NCBI GenBank assembly: GCA_037952775.1
Contig: JBANAY010000004.1
Span: 1,984,001-2,048,000, forward strand
Direction of reading: 5' to 3'
Length of the DNA: 64,000 nt
Source: Clonostachys chloroleuca
Lineage: Eukaryota; Ascomycota; Sordariomycetes; Hypocreales; Bionectriaceae
How positions within the stretch are numbered: the stretch's first letter is position 1; the number at the start of each line of letters is the position of its first letter. The position numbers and the translations under genes are program-made. This document shows, one piece after another, positions 22,643 to 34,744 of this stretch. The notes below the pieces were generated by a model. It was not told the origin of the DNA. It made no database searches and was given only the letters and a program-made list of their open reading frames with translations.

Positions 22643-25303
22643 ACGATTACGCCTCAGTCCCTGTGATCTCAGCCGAGCAAACGGAGGGTGGGAAGGACCC
22701 GCTCAGGGTGGATGGGGTGAGACAGGCGAACAAGGCTGCCAAGGATTCCCTCCGTACGAATGAATGATGACGATGATACGGCGCTAGAAAGATGGGTTTA
22801 GTGTATAATTAATCACTTGTGAGGCTCCGCTAGAGGAGCATCCTAACCATAGAGGTTATATCCTGCATATGTAAATAAACCTGCACACAAGTTGCTCTAC
22901 TTGATCATTGAACCAGCCCACTCATGCAGCAACAGGGGACCATCACCCGTACGTATTTCAGCCTCGACTGTTAGTATTCTGGCTAGACCCGCCACCTCGC
23001 AGGAAACGAGAGACAAATAATCTCACTAAGTGAGCATATGACCAGGACTCCGCTCAGGGGGGATGGAGAAGGGCTGGCGGCAGAAGAGAGGGGATCAAGA
23101 CGTACGCAATACAGCTGATTATGCAGTTGGTCGTCGTGCATACGATGATGTCGCGACGGCCCACCCACAATACTGATGTAGATGGCCCTCCCGCAAAGGC
23201 CTCCTCTAACTTACCCTCTGCCCAGCTGGCGTAGATTGATTTTCCCGGGCCTGCTGTCTCCATCATGGCGCGTAGAGACAGTTTCTTTTGTCACCTTGGC
23301 TATGTAGACAGGACTGCTCAATGAAGCTTACAGAGCATCGAAGATCCAACAATGCCCTCTCTAGAAGCCACACTACCCAAAAGAGATAATGCCTGGTCCG
23401 TGACAGTTCCTGTCCGTCTAAGGTGGTTCGCGAACCACCCTCAAATCTCGAATATATAATACATGCAAAGGCTGGCTGTCATACGGGAAATTTACCCAAG
23501 ACTTGAGCCCAATCTCCAATCTCTTCTGCTCCCAACGAGAAAAAACTTGATGTCAACGATTGAATTAGGCAGAGAGTAACGGTTACAACCGCTTCCCCCT
23601 GGTCCCGTTGTCTCACACTCACAGTACCCATCCCCTACCATCCGTCCACCCACCCATCACCTAATCCGTCGCCCGCGGGCGCTTGCCGTGTATCATTTGA
23701 CCAATATTCCATCCTGTAGACTCTCTTGAGGGCCACATAAAAAATCGGGTGCCTCTTCTGTTGTACAGCAACTAGCTCAGCCCTTGGATTACATGGTAGC
23801 ACGTCTGATGGAGGTTTTTTTTCGTCCCATGTCCCGCAGATTCCAATCAAATCTCAAATGAGGAAGGATCTGATTAATACAAAAAGCTCCGTCTGGGTCG
23901 TTAGGCGGCGCCAATGTATAGAGGATGCAAATTGATCAGTTGGCCCATAACGTATGCAGGGACAGCCGCAGCCACGAGACCCAAAAAGGAGCGGAGCTAT
24001 TGAGATGTCGCAGAAATGGGGAGAACCAGCATTCTAGATAATATGAGATGTGAGAATTCACTGATGCAGTTGATTAATATCATTGAAATGCTTGATCCTT
24101 CTGCAGAGTGTTTCTGCGGCGTGGCGGCTCCGCGTGAACACAATTCCCCCGCCTCTCAGCCCAGCCTTGCGCACTTGACTTCTCTCTTTTATTTTCCTTC
24201 TCCCTCTATCCATCTCATATCTGTCTTCTCCATCAAATCTTTGCCTTCTTTGTCCACCGCCTTCCGCGCCGTTGATGCCCTATCTTCAGCGCTCGTTGCC
24301 TGCTCCCGTGCTCGCCAGCCTGATCAGCTCCTAGCCACACTTCCCTCGTTACAGCATGTCAACCATGCTGCCCATCAGATCTTCAAACCAATCCCAATAC
24401 GTCTAGACGGCCGCCTCACAAGCAAATCATCGGATCATGCTTTCACTCACCGCCGCTTTGATGCTTTGCTGGCTGTCAAACCCCTTTCGCTGTCCTGTCA
24501 ACGGCAGTCCGATGTCGAACATCCGCCGAATCATATATCAAGGCCCCCCTACACCACCTTCCCTTGTCTGTTGAGAGGCATTCGGTTTACCAGCCAAGAT
24601 GACACCGCTTCGGCCGTCTGCTCTGTGGCTCCCCAAGCCAAGCCCCCTTCGACTTTCTCGAGTTCCGTAAAGGAAATGCAGTCCAGGGAGCCCAAGCAAT
24701 ATCTCTACGTCCTTCTACCCGTACGATTAGGCCTCCTCATCACGGCGCCCTCGTACACAGCCGCCTTACACCAGACGTTTCCCCCACCCCCCGATTACTT
24801 TCGTCCCGTGATGCGTGAAACGTTCATCAGCCTACTTTAGCACGGCGTCTTTTAAGATATACATTCATTAGATGCGTAAGTAATACTTTAACACTCATAT
24901 ATATTTACCTTCGAATTATTAGGCTTTAAGGCCACAAGCTAACACACCCCAGTGACTCACGGGCCACGCCCTCGATCACCACCACATTTGTGGCCCCCCT
25001 TATGTGCTGATATATTTCCACTTGCTTCCTCACCTTTGTGTGTGCCACTTCAGTGTTATCACTGATTTTTGTTTTAAAAGCAGTCCTCCCACTCTTTTTC
25101 CTAGATTCATTTCCTTCGCCTCCCTCCTTCACTCTTCGCCAAATAATACCCTCTTCTCTGCTCATTATAACACATCCCCTCTCCATCAATTCAGTCTAGC
25201 AGAATTAAGCTACATCTTTTCTCAAAACTCCTCGACATTTTTAAAAAGAACCTACTTCCTTCTCTCTTCGTTCGAAGTTCCTCCTTAACATCAATCGTTG
25301 ACC
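22643..25303. other. Intergenic region with pyrimidine-rich leader; no supported gene
   Basis: About 2.7 kb. An 18-bp perfect palindrome lies at 23422-23439. From about 24.15 kb to 25.3 kb the plus strand is strongly C/T-rich, typical of fungal promoters and long 5' leaders. That composition probably explains the long open frame at 24016-24840, because stop codons need purines. Confidence 0.45.
23422..23439. repeat. Perfect 18-bp palindrome centred on TCGCGA
   Basis: GGTGGTTCG followed by CGAACCACC reads identically on both strands. It lies in intergenic DNA 3' of the phosphoesterase. It could be a dimeric protein-binding site or a cruciform-forming element. Confidence 0.7.
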
Positions 25304-26075
25304 ATGTCAGGTCAACATCACAGATCGTCAAGAAGAAGCCATCGCAATGGCGATACTACCGAACACCGGCATCATCGAACAAGGGATGGAAGTTCGAACT
25401 TTACTCTTGATCGTTACCTAGACAATAATGACGTTGGAGCCGCCACCTTTCATGAGGAGGACGGCTTCTATCCATCCCGCACTAGCTATCAGGACCGCAC
25501 CATGCACGGCCACCAATTCAACCATCTCGATAGCAGATATGCCAGCCAGTCCTCTATCTATCCTTACAACGATCACTCTACTCGAAGTTCAAGACAGCCA
25601 CAGCACCAACGCCTGACGAGCGTTGCTCACGATTCTTCGTTTGGGCAGCGTAGCAATGGTCAGCTAGAAAGGCGACGACACAGAGAGGAGACCCCTCGAT
25701 ATTGTGACGATGTTGATTCAATTGCTGGGCGTCAGGGAAGGTAAATCTATTCTCCCCATATTCTATTAGAATATATTCTAACTCATACGCAGTGCTTCGA
25801 GTAGCTACTCTCTTGGACACTCCCGCCCCAGGCCCGCCCTCCTTGATCATGACCCTCGCCTTCTACCTGATCGTGAGAGATCCAGACTCGATATTAACCC
25901 CATTGGCGACTACCCTACTTCAGCAAGCCACCGCATGAGCCCTCGTCAGCCAGCATATCAAGATCGGGCTCGTGCATTTCTCGGCGACTTTGATAATATT
26001 TTTGGCTCCTCTCGACAAAATGAGCACTATGAGGAGATTCCACGGAACAGTCATTCACGCAGAAGCAGACAGTAA
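25304..26075 (+). CDS. Ser/Arg/His-rich disordered protein of unknown function
   Basis: Two exons (25304-25740 and 25793-26075, intron 52 nt) give 239 residues. The start is the first ATG after a long pyrimidine-rich leader. The protein is low-complexity, with HHRSSRRSHRN at the N-terminus and many Arg, Ser, His, Tyr and Gln. It has no signal peptide, membrane segment or recognised domain. The C-terminus ends with HSRRSRQ. A conserved-looking stretch before it (AFLGDFDNIFG) could be a short linear motif. The exon join is supported by GTAAAT and CGCAG sites and by uniform composition on both sides. I do not recognise the gene. Its nature suggests a nucleic-acid- or protein-binding disordered factor, which is inference. 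Confidence 0.65.
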
Positions 26076-28141
26076 AACTATACGTTCTTTCCGGAAAAAG
26101 ACCAACAAAGGTCCCTCTGATATGATCTTTCTACCTTATCTCCATTTCTTTTTTCTTTTACATTGTATTTCTTTCTGGACAAATTGTGGTTGTTGGATTC
26201 AAAGGTCGTGTTTTACGGCCAGATCCGAGTTGAGCAGAAGTGTTGTAGGACTATGGGATAAACTTGTCTTTTCACCATGTTGTAATGTTATGCCCTTTTT
26301 CTTATTTTTCTCTCTCCAAAATATCATGTTCGTTTATTCGCAGTTAGATCTATATCAGTTCATTTATTCTCACTTCGTTAACGCCAGCGCACTACTCGCC
26401 TCCCAGCATTCCCTCCCTGAAAGTATTAGCTGTCATCGCTGGCTCAAACCATTACTCCCATATTGAGATATCATACGGCAGGATTTCCTATTTCTCTCAT
26501 TTTCCGCTCTGAGAAAATTTTTCTTCATCCCTTTCGCAAAGGGGGTGGCCCTACCCAAACTACCCATTGTAGCCTCCTATATCACACCATATATTAACCC
26601 TGGCTCATGTATCATGCCATGCATAATTCTTTGCATTTTAATAGGACGGTTCGTCCGTTTATCGTCACATGCCATCCACGCTCTGAAACGTTGGTCTGTG
26701 CTTACACAATTGTGGTTGCTTATTTTTCTACATCACGAAGAGGCACTCTCTTAGGCTGCGGTAGGGCAGAAAGGGTTTTTCATGCACGTCAGCTCGAAAT
26801 ATCCAACAAAAGCTACCCTCGCCGACGCTATTCTAGTCTGGTTATTTTTGAGCATTGCAGCCTTCTCGGGATGCTATCAATGACGGGTTTTCAACAGAGT
26901 CCCAGCAACCTACCAATATGAGATGAAGCACATGAACACATCACGCTCCGGGGTGTAGTTTATCTAAGTTTGATAAACAGAATAGTGAATCAACAGCAAA
27001 TTCGAGATTCTTTTTCACATTGATGTTGTTCGAGCTTTAACAGAATACAATATCGTTAGTCTCAGCACCATGATTTTATGCCACCCCTGCACTAATGCAT
27101 CACCATGATGGAATACCACAGCTGTGAAACAAAACGATTAGCCCTGGGCATCTCATTACTCGAACAGTCAGGTGGCATTATGTCAATCTCTTGCATTGGT
27201 ACATCTACAGTACCGGAGTAAACCTGGCCTCTTCAGATAGTCGAAGTCCAGACTTAGTTCTATCTTTCTCCAGAAGCAGCTGGACAGGGGATGGTTGGCT
27301 AAAGACGTGGGTCAAAGCAATCTCCACAAGGCGAACCCTAGTTGCCGATCAGCTTAATATACCTGCCCACCTGTCAATGTACGTAAATACATGAGCTAGG
27401 TAGGGGGACAGGCGACATGGATAAGTAGCCATGGGGTGAGAGGCAGCCGAGCAACCAGGGCGTTGAGATCGTGAAAAGGTGTGCCTCGCTTGCAGGGTTT
27501 TGAATGTATCTTAGAACCATATTCCACGTGGCAACGGGGGTAACGGCCCTTTTGGCGCCCCGGTTGGTATCAAGTGTAAGCCCCCTCTTCCCTGAATGTT
27601 GAGAGTAATATTTGAGCTGCGGGGGAGGCACAGATAGAGCCCGATAGGCTGCTGAACAGCCGCTCGCCCGGAAGTAAGTGAGGCGAGCGATCGACCCAGC
27701 CCAAGTATGACGATTAGGCGATTAGGCAGCTCTGAGCCCGCTCGTTCGTCAGATTTGTACATTCACAACCAACCCTTGAGTTACGGCTGAGTTACTGTCG
27801 AGTTACTGTCAAGTTACTGTTCAAATCCCTGTTCATTCCGCTTTGAAGTGAGATTCTACACTGTTGCAGGGTTCATGCTAGGTACAGTTTCCGGGCGTTC
27901 GTAGCATCCAACCACAACTTGCCCCTGGCCAGACTTATGCAAGCCACGGTGACACAGCATCATCACCGGAAGAAAATCACTTCCCAGGTCCTGCCGGCCA
28001 AGATGGTGCGGGGAAACGTGCTCTGTGAAGCGTGACTCACAAATTTTTCACTCTTCACACACTCGAACGTATGCTCAAACACCTCATCCCCCAAAGATAG
28101 CAGCATTTCATCATACCCCGTCCACAGAATCTCTTGGAAGT
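26076..28141. other. Intergenic region, no supported gene
   Basis: About 2.1 kb. It starts with the T-rich 3' flank of the disordered-protein gene. It contains a short tandem repeat at 27777-27821 and nothing else I can support. Confidence 0.45.
27777..27821. repeat. Tandem repeat of an 11-12 bp unit (GAGTTACTGTC)
   Basis: Four adjacent imperfect copies: TGAGTTACGGC, TGAGTTACTGTC, GAGTTACTGTC and AAGTTACTGTT. It lies about 320 bp upstream of the GFA-domain gene, in non-coding DNA. Confidence 0.8.
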
Positions 28142-28680
28142 ATGCCTCGAGGTGGCTGCCTCTGCGGCAAGATCCGCATTGCCTACTATGGGGAGCCCAA
28201 TGCCAAGGTAATTTCGCCTTTCTCCGCTGCCTTCATCCGGTAGCGGTCCCCATACCATAATCATACCAATCAAGAAAGCAAAAAGCTAAACGCAGGAACG
28301 TACCTACGGCGGGCCCAGGTCATATGCCATTGCACAGACTGCCGCAAAATTAGCGGGTCGACGTACGGGGTTGACCTCCTCATCCCTACCGACCGATTCT
28401 TTGTGACCGCAGGCGATGTACGCAAATACCAGAAGCCGGCAGACTCAGGACGCATCCTGACATCTCACTTCTGTGGCGATTGCGGCACGACGCTCTTTCG
28501 GGAGTGCTACGACGACCCCTCTGCTTTCGGGGGGCAGTTATTGTCAAGTTGGGCGTCCTTGATGGCGAACAACGCAGCGTGCTTGACGATGCTAAGCCAA
28601 CCGCTGAGCTCTTCGTTGGGCAACGGGTTGGATGGGTGGCACCCATTGAGGGCGCCGAGCAAAGAGCAGGGATGCACTGA
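28142..28680 (+). CDS. GFA-domain (glutathione-dependent formaldehyde-activating-like) protein with apparent frameshift
   Basis: Zn-binding Mss4-fold protein of the GFA/CENP-V family. Exon 1 (28142-28207) encodes GGCLCGKIRIAY with C6 and C8. Exon 2 from 28319 begins VICHCTDCRKISGSTYG (C25, C27, C30), and HFCGDCGTT gives C74 and C77; these are the family zinc ligands. The acceptor at 28318 is preferred over the earlier CAG because only it keeps phase. At about 28529-28534 (a run of six G) the conserved reading moves to another frame, where VIVKLGVLDGEQ and GQRVGWVAPIEG continue and stop at 28680. One base appears missing from the G run. Whether it is a sequencing error or a real mutation is not decidable here. 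The neighbour downstream is a zinc alcohol dehydrogenase. Confidence 0.75.
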
Positions 28681-29934
28681 TCGCCTGCTGGGAAGCAACA
28701 TTCACATGGGGGGCAAGGATATTCGGTAGTTGATGAGGCATCCCTGCTGTAGTAAAAAGAATCCTTGCATAATGCGAGCTGCAACTCTGACAAACAGCCA
28801 ACGCAGACCAGGAAACCTCATGTGCTGTCAATATCTCTAACCTGCTGCCTTTCTTTCAAGGGTGTGGAGTGTTTGGGAATATCTTTCGGTATCTCCGTAT
28901 GAGAACTCGGTGGGTAAAACGTATCATTGTAAGGTACCATTGAAGATAGCCAATGCCCTGCAGTGTTAACCCAATCTCAAGCCAATAATTCCACAGTGAC
29001 TAAGACCTCCAATAGCCATTGCTAGCGACACTGATCATCACCTATTATAACTTCACCCTCATTATCGTGAATTTCCCTGCTGGCGGCGGTATCGGAGGTG
29101 AATTTCAGACTAATATAACTATCAGTTGTGCAGTACCAACCCAACTCAATTTCACGGTTACACTACATGATACGAGGTGGCCTCATGGCGGAGCTAGTTT
29201 CAGTGAATAATTGCAACCATGATCTTGCTTACTTTTCCCGATACTAGATGCCTGTAGTTTAACGTAAGGGACGCTCCGCCCCGCACCAAGGATACCGTTC
29301 TCTCTAATGTGAGCTGTCACTTACGCCATAACCCGAATACGCACAGTGCTTGATCTGCTTAAAGTGAAAGAAAAATTCTTCAATTTCGGCAAGGGGTTTC
29401 CCTGAGGCTGCCAGGTCACTACCACCCTCCTTGGCTGTGGTGCTTTTTTGATTCCACGTCCTCAGCCCTAGACAATGGGTCTAGATTCACGAATGACCCA
29501 ACCCCCCCCCCACGCAAGGCAAGTCAGTTTAGATCAGCCCATATCTCAACGGAGATGTGGTAAGCCGTTTTTGTCTCCATGATTTTCTAGCTTCCGGGTA
29601 CCTCCAGCTACCCACAACTGGTCCAAGGCTGGCTGCCAGGATTACATAGGTTGATACTAACTAAGAACGTTACGCTGCGCATTTTCCATGCCATCACTAA
29701 TTACCATGGCTGATCATCTCTACAATACTTAAAACATATGCATGCTGTGTAGTTTAGGTTCGGCCGCTTGACTGGATGACCCCGCCATGAGGAGATGCCT
29801 CGGCTATGTAGAGCTCATGACCTGCAATTAATCGGTGGGCTAATAGTAAACCAACCACTCCTAGCTCCGCTCTTCGCATTTGCCCTGTACATGTTCTGCC
29901 CATTCGCCTGCCCCGTCACCAGCCACCCTACGCC
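28681..29934. other. Intergenic region, no supported gene
   Basis: About 1.25 kb, upstream of the alcohol dehydrogenase gene. It contains a run of ten C at 29502-29511. No coding or RNA gene is recognised. Confidence 0.45.
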
Positions 29935-31408
29935 ATGTCGTCCCAAACAGTGATGAAAGCCGTCGTCTTTGACGGCCCATACAAGGTCTCGATCCAAGAT
30001 CGACCGATTCCTCAATGTACGTACAGTTAAGCTACTGCGGGGTCTATCCACTGAATCGACCATCCCGCTCGCACCGGCTTCTTAGCTAACTGGAACTACG
30101 CATGATAGTGCAAGACGACAACGACATCATTGTCAAAGTAAGTGCTTCGGCACTATGCGGCTCGTATGTTCCCAGCCCTACCGAACCTCAAATGCGAAAG
30201 AACTACATGTGTGATGGAGATTAACCAGTCTCTTTGTTAGCGAGCTCCATGTGTTCCGAGGGCACCAGCCCAGTGCTACCGGGTTTATCATGGGTCATGA
30301 GTTCACTGGAACCGTTGTAGCTGCAGGGCCTACAGTGAAATCAGTACAGGTTGGTGACAAGGTCGTGTCAGCGTTTACTACTTCATGGTGAGTCCATCTT
30401 TTGCTTTGTGAATGACTCGATATCCTATTGTTAGCCGTGCCAACTAATTGTTTGACTTTCTCCTTTCAGTGGTGAATGCTTTTACTGTACCCATGGCAGT
30501 AGCTCGCGCTGTGTCAAATGCCAGCTCTTTGGGAGCAAGGTCCTGGACGGCGGCCAGGCCGAGTTTGTACGAGTTCCGCTTGCGGATGGCACCGTCGCCA
30601 AAGCACCACCTACCATCTCAGACCAGGCTCTCGTCCTCATGGCTGACATATTCCCAACCGGTTACTTTGGTGTCAAGAGTGCGATTGAAATGTCACCGTC
30701 CATTGATGTACGTGATGCCACCATTGTCGTTATTGGGTGCGGTCCTGTTGGTCTATGTGCCATTGTCGCCGCAGCTCATCTGCAGCCGAAACATATCTTT
30801 GCCATAGACATGGTAGACAGCCGTCTGGAGCAGGCCAAGAAGCTTGGGGCTGAGCCGTTCAACTCGGCAAAGGACAAGGAAGCAATGGAGGCGCGCATCA
30901 AGGAGGTTACAGACGGCAGAGGTGCCGACATGGCCGTTGAAGTCGTCGGGCTCTCTCCTGCCTTGAGGACTGCGTTTGATTTGGTCCGTCCATTCGGCAC
31001 TATCAGCAGTATCGGCGTTCATAATGCAGAGGTATGGTCATTCTGTAGAGATGGCTTGTCACATGCTAATAGTATTTAGGTTCCCTGGACAGGCAATGAA
31101 GCTTACGGGTATGTATATGCTAGCTACGGAAATTCTTCACGAGTAATATTGGGAACTAATCTCATCAGAAAAAACGTTCGCCTTCAAATGGGCCGCTGCC
31201 CGGTGCGAAGTGTCTTTCCCGAAGCTCTCGCATTGCTTGAGAAAAAGCAAGATCTTCTCAGGTCAGAACCTTGGCTCTCCTTATTTTCATCAAGCTGATG
31301 GTTTATCTTAGCTTCATGTTCGAAAATATCATGCCGCTTTCCAGTGCAGTTGAGGGCTATCAGCTATTCGATCAGCTCAAGGTTCAGAAAGTGGTATTTA
31401 CGCCCTAG
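29935..31408 (+). CDS. Zinc-dependent alcohol dehydrogenase (MDR family)
   Basis: Seven exons: 29935-30016, 30109-30163, 30241-30387, 30470-31031, 31080-31108, 31169-31261 and 31312-31408. Together they give 354 residues in one frame, with introns of 48-92 nt. The catalytic-zinc region shows ALCGSELH and then GHEFTGTV. The structural zinc lobe is C-x2-C-x2-C-x7-C in CGECFYCTHGSSSRC, with splicing required to make its first Cys. The Rossmann motif is VIGCGPVGLC. This is a cytosolic NAD(P)-dependent medium-chain dehydrogenase oxidising alcohols or formaldehyde-type substrates. The long structural loop resembles the threonine/formaldehyde dehydrogenase branch. An ATG six codons in (29953) is an alternative start. 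The GFA-domain gene lies 1.25 kb upstream on the same strand. Confidence 0.88.
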
Positions 31409-33027
31409 AAGTATGAATTATCGTCCTTCCTCTGCTAGAGTAGTGCGATAAATGTAATATCCAAAGAGGGGTGTGAGTGTCCCCAACGCCGCAACGGATG
31501 AATAAATTCTCTTTCAAAATATTTTCCTCAATCCCTTTGCCAGAGAACAACTAATGATACTAGGAAGTCAGTATCTTCTCCGCAACAGCCTCTCAAGTTC
31601 CATATCAGGGGATGGTTATTAGTGTCCTCTAGCATAACGCGTGAAAAGACAACCGAAATGGATTCAAAACTTTCCTTATATCTCTCGGTAACACATCTTT
31701 TATCAGTATCACCCAATCTACAATGTTAGCCAAGCTTCATTTCATAAATCATCATCTTTCCGCGAAGGATAACAATCAGCTGTCGAGGATATTTCACAAC
31801 AAAGGATAACTTTGGATTTATCTCTCTAAACAGCATGCATCTAAACATACTTTTAACCAAACATGCTCTCTCTATTGTTATATCCTCATTTTAAATTTTT
31901 TGGATCTTTCAGGTGAAGCCTAGACAGTACATGCTCGCACTATGACTTTTTCAAGCCCCCCTCAATAGAATAGATCAGGGGGTCTTTTCATAGTATTCGG
32001 GACTCAATGCCCCTATCCATTCCTTCTATAGAAGTCCAATACATAAATCGGCTAACTAGTCTCACCCACAATACACCAAATCGGTGACAACACTATGTTT
32101 AGGCCATGATACTTGAGCTCTGTCTCTTATGAGCTCAACGCAAAGATGGTATGCACAACTGTTGTGTCTTGTAATGCTTTCAATCTTTTTGGAGATATAG
32201 ATTCCTGTATGATGACTGTAAACAAACATTTGGAGCCTATGAAAATTACAAACACATGAGATAGAGCAGCGGATGCTATTGGGAAAGACAGCCATTCTTT
32301 TTATACTTAGAAGTTTTGAGATAAACTCATGGTACTAGCTCAATGATATCTCTCTAATTACATAAAAGTATATAAAAAAAAAGCCTTGCCAAAATAATTT
32401 TATAGCCTTCGCTTTCGACCAATTGGAATCATTAAGGTTATCCAAAAGTAAGGAGGAAAAGTTAAGATATACGTGCAGACTATAATGATTTTAGGTTTAC
32501 ATATTCGGAATTCGAATTAGATGATAATTTCAATTCGTTTAACAATAAAAGGCTTATTGTGTTGTTCGCATCTTTGTTAATGAGATCCAATGCAGTTAGG
32601 GATAAACAGCCTTGCTAGGTAGGTTTTGGAATGTGAATACAAGGAGCACCTTCTCTCTCTTTATAAAACCTACGTACTGACCTTAGATATAAAAATGGAA
32701 GAGGGACAAATTAACAAATGACTATGCCTGATTCTCTTTTCATTTCTTTCAGATATTCAGTTCATTTAATCCTTTCACTCAGATTCAGACACAAATCTAA
32801 ATAGACGGAGGCTACAGGGTAGGTGGCTTCTATCGGATATCGGAGAAACTTGCTTCCTGCGTTGCCCTGGAGCTGTGCTGGGCTAAACATCAAACAAGAA
32901 ATATCTACAAAGAAAGCTCGTGTTAGTTTTGCTCATCCAGCAGCGTTTGTCGCGACATCTCGCCGTTCCAATTTCTCACCACCACAACGCACAACCGAAA
33001 TTCGTTTCCGGTTTCCATCCAGTCATC
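31409..33027. other. AT-rich intergenic region, no supported gene
   Basis: About 1.6 kb, strikingly AT-rich between 31.5 and 32.8 kb, separating the accessory-type genes from the core-gene block. No transposon features were identified. The last 200 bp form the 5' leader of the nucleoporin gene. Confidence 0.45.
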
Positions 33028-34394
33028 ATGGCGCCTCTTATTCTTCATAACGTTCCCGATGACGAATGTTATGTTGGTGATGATGGCGTCAAGCGTCCAT
33101 ATGCCATGATTTTCAACCAGTATGAATCTTACCATCATCCGTCATCCCCCATTTGGAGAGCCAAGCTAACGGGATCTCCAGACCAGACGCACACACAGGA
33201 ACTACCCGATCGCGGCGAAATATTGGCGAGTCTGGCTCCTTCGGAAAATCGACACGTCGATCCCGATCACGCACCGGCACACCAGCGCAACGCGGCCGCG
33301 AGAACAAAACTCTAGTTGCTGCCGATAAGCTCTTCGGTGACTGGGTGGCAGGACACCAAGCCACCGCCTCGGCGACGCAGCAGAGAGACAGCGCCCAGCA
33401 ACAGCAGGATGACTCGCAAGGGTCTCAGGCGTCACAGCAGCAGCAACAACAGCAACAGCAGCTCCAGACGAAAGCCTCCCAACCCGTCGAGATTATGCTT
33501 CGCGGCTATCGATCCTCTACACAACAATACGCTGCAATCTCTCATTTCGAGTCGCTTGCTGGTATCATCCTGGAGGACTACCCTCGCGAGCCACCCCCAT
33601 CACAGCGACGCTACAAGTCTCAGCTCCGGGACCCTGCATTCAGGAGACAGCGAACTCTGAATGCAGAGGAGCGGATGAAGGTCAACCGTGTTGATGGAGG
33701 TGAGCATTGGATCAAGGTTACATTTGAGAGCGCCCAGGCTGCGGATGCTGCCATCTACGCAAGCCCACAGCGCATCTTGGGTCACCTTGTTTACGCCGAG
33801 CCATACAAGGGGATGCCACCTCCCAAAGACGAACCGATTCCAGACCTTGATAGCTTGTTCGGAGGAGAGCATGAACGATCAAAGAGCATGCCCGCGGCTT
33901 TTGGTCAGCCTAGGAGAAAGAGCGTCACCAGCTTCCCCACGTCCTTCAACAGCCGTCTTGTTGATCTGAACAACTCGCCACCACAGTCCCTGGACTCAAG
34001 CCAAACCCTCGAGACCGGTACGCTCTCGAGCGGCACAGTTATCGAGTCCACCCCAGCTGCATTTGGAGACTCTGGAGCTGTATCCTCGAGCATTGAGCCA
34101 TTGATTGTGGAAGACAGCGTCTTCTGCCGTAGCATCCCTACAGCCCGCCGCGCAGTCCTCCTCCCTGCCGAGCAGGCCCTCAAGCCCCAGAAGTCAATGA
34201 CCCAGCGCGTCGTGAGCGCAATCCCCTTTATCAACTGGTTTAGCGGTAGCATCATTGGCAACGAAGTCCCTCGGACCGAAACGGGCGACTTTGATTGGAA
34301 TCGAGCAAGTCTGTACTGGAAGATTATCTGGTGGCTCGATTCCACTTTCGGTCTCTTCCGAGGCGATATTTCTAGCATCGACAAGGACGAATAA
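33028..34394 (+). CDS. nup53: Nup53/Nup35-family nucleoporin
   Basis: Nuclear pore component of about 434 residues from two exons (33028-33119 and 33182-34394). The 62-nt intron has a clear GTATGA donor, a CTAAC branch-like site and a CTCCAG acceptor. Exon 1 encodes a conserved-looking [17 protein letters not shown] start. A Gln-rich run (about 33428-33462) precedes the RRM-like MPPN domain, in which I recognise [50 protein letters not shown] and [10 protein letters not shown]. The C-terminal amphipathic end (residues [20 protein letters not shown]) matches the membrane-binding helix expected of this family. It likely sits in the inner pore ring. Convergent with the Ivy1-like gene; no close alternative identity. 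Confidence 0.88.
33428..33462 (+). repeat. CAG/CAA (Gln) trinucleotide run in the nucleoporin gene
   Basis: Imperfect CAG/CAA repeat coding for a run of about eleven Gln just before the MPPN domain; such runs vary in length between strains. Confidence 0.8.
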
Positions 34395-34744
34395 ACCAAA
34401 GGAGGGACGTGGATGTATATGATACGAGAGGCTTGTATGAGCAATGCGAAAGTAGTGGAAGGCTTGCTATAGCCGCATAGCACGATTGGGGTTTTGGCGT
34501 TTTCATTTTTGTTTTGCACTCGGTTTAATTGGTCGTAAAATGAATAGGATATTTTGGCCAGTCTGATAGACACAGCGGATATTGATAGATACCCGCTGTA
34601 AGCATATATATATACTACAGCAAAATAATACAGATCTGTCTATAACTACCAAACTTCGCTCCTGAAGTTATCAACGCCATGAACTCCAACAATCAAGATA
34701 ATGACAGCATTCTGCTATGACTTGTGTGTGTACTAATTCGCTCG
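34395..34744. other. Convergent 3' intergenic region
   Basis: 350 bp between the stop codons of the nucleoporin (plus) and the Ivy1-like gene (minus). It is AT-rich with a TATATATATA stretch near 34609. Presumed 3' processing signals for both genes. Confidence 0.5.

Noticed and set aside
24016..24840. 275-codon open frame on the plus strand
   Set aside because: The DNA is strongly C/T-rich, which removes stop codons by composition. The product has no recognisable feature and the region looks like promoter and 5' leader for the gene at 25304.
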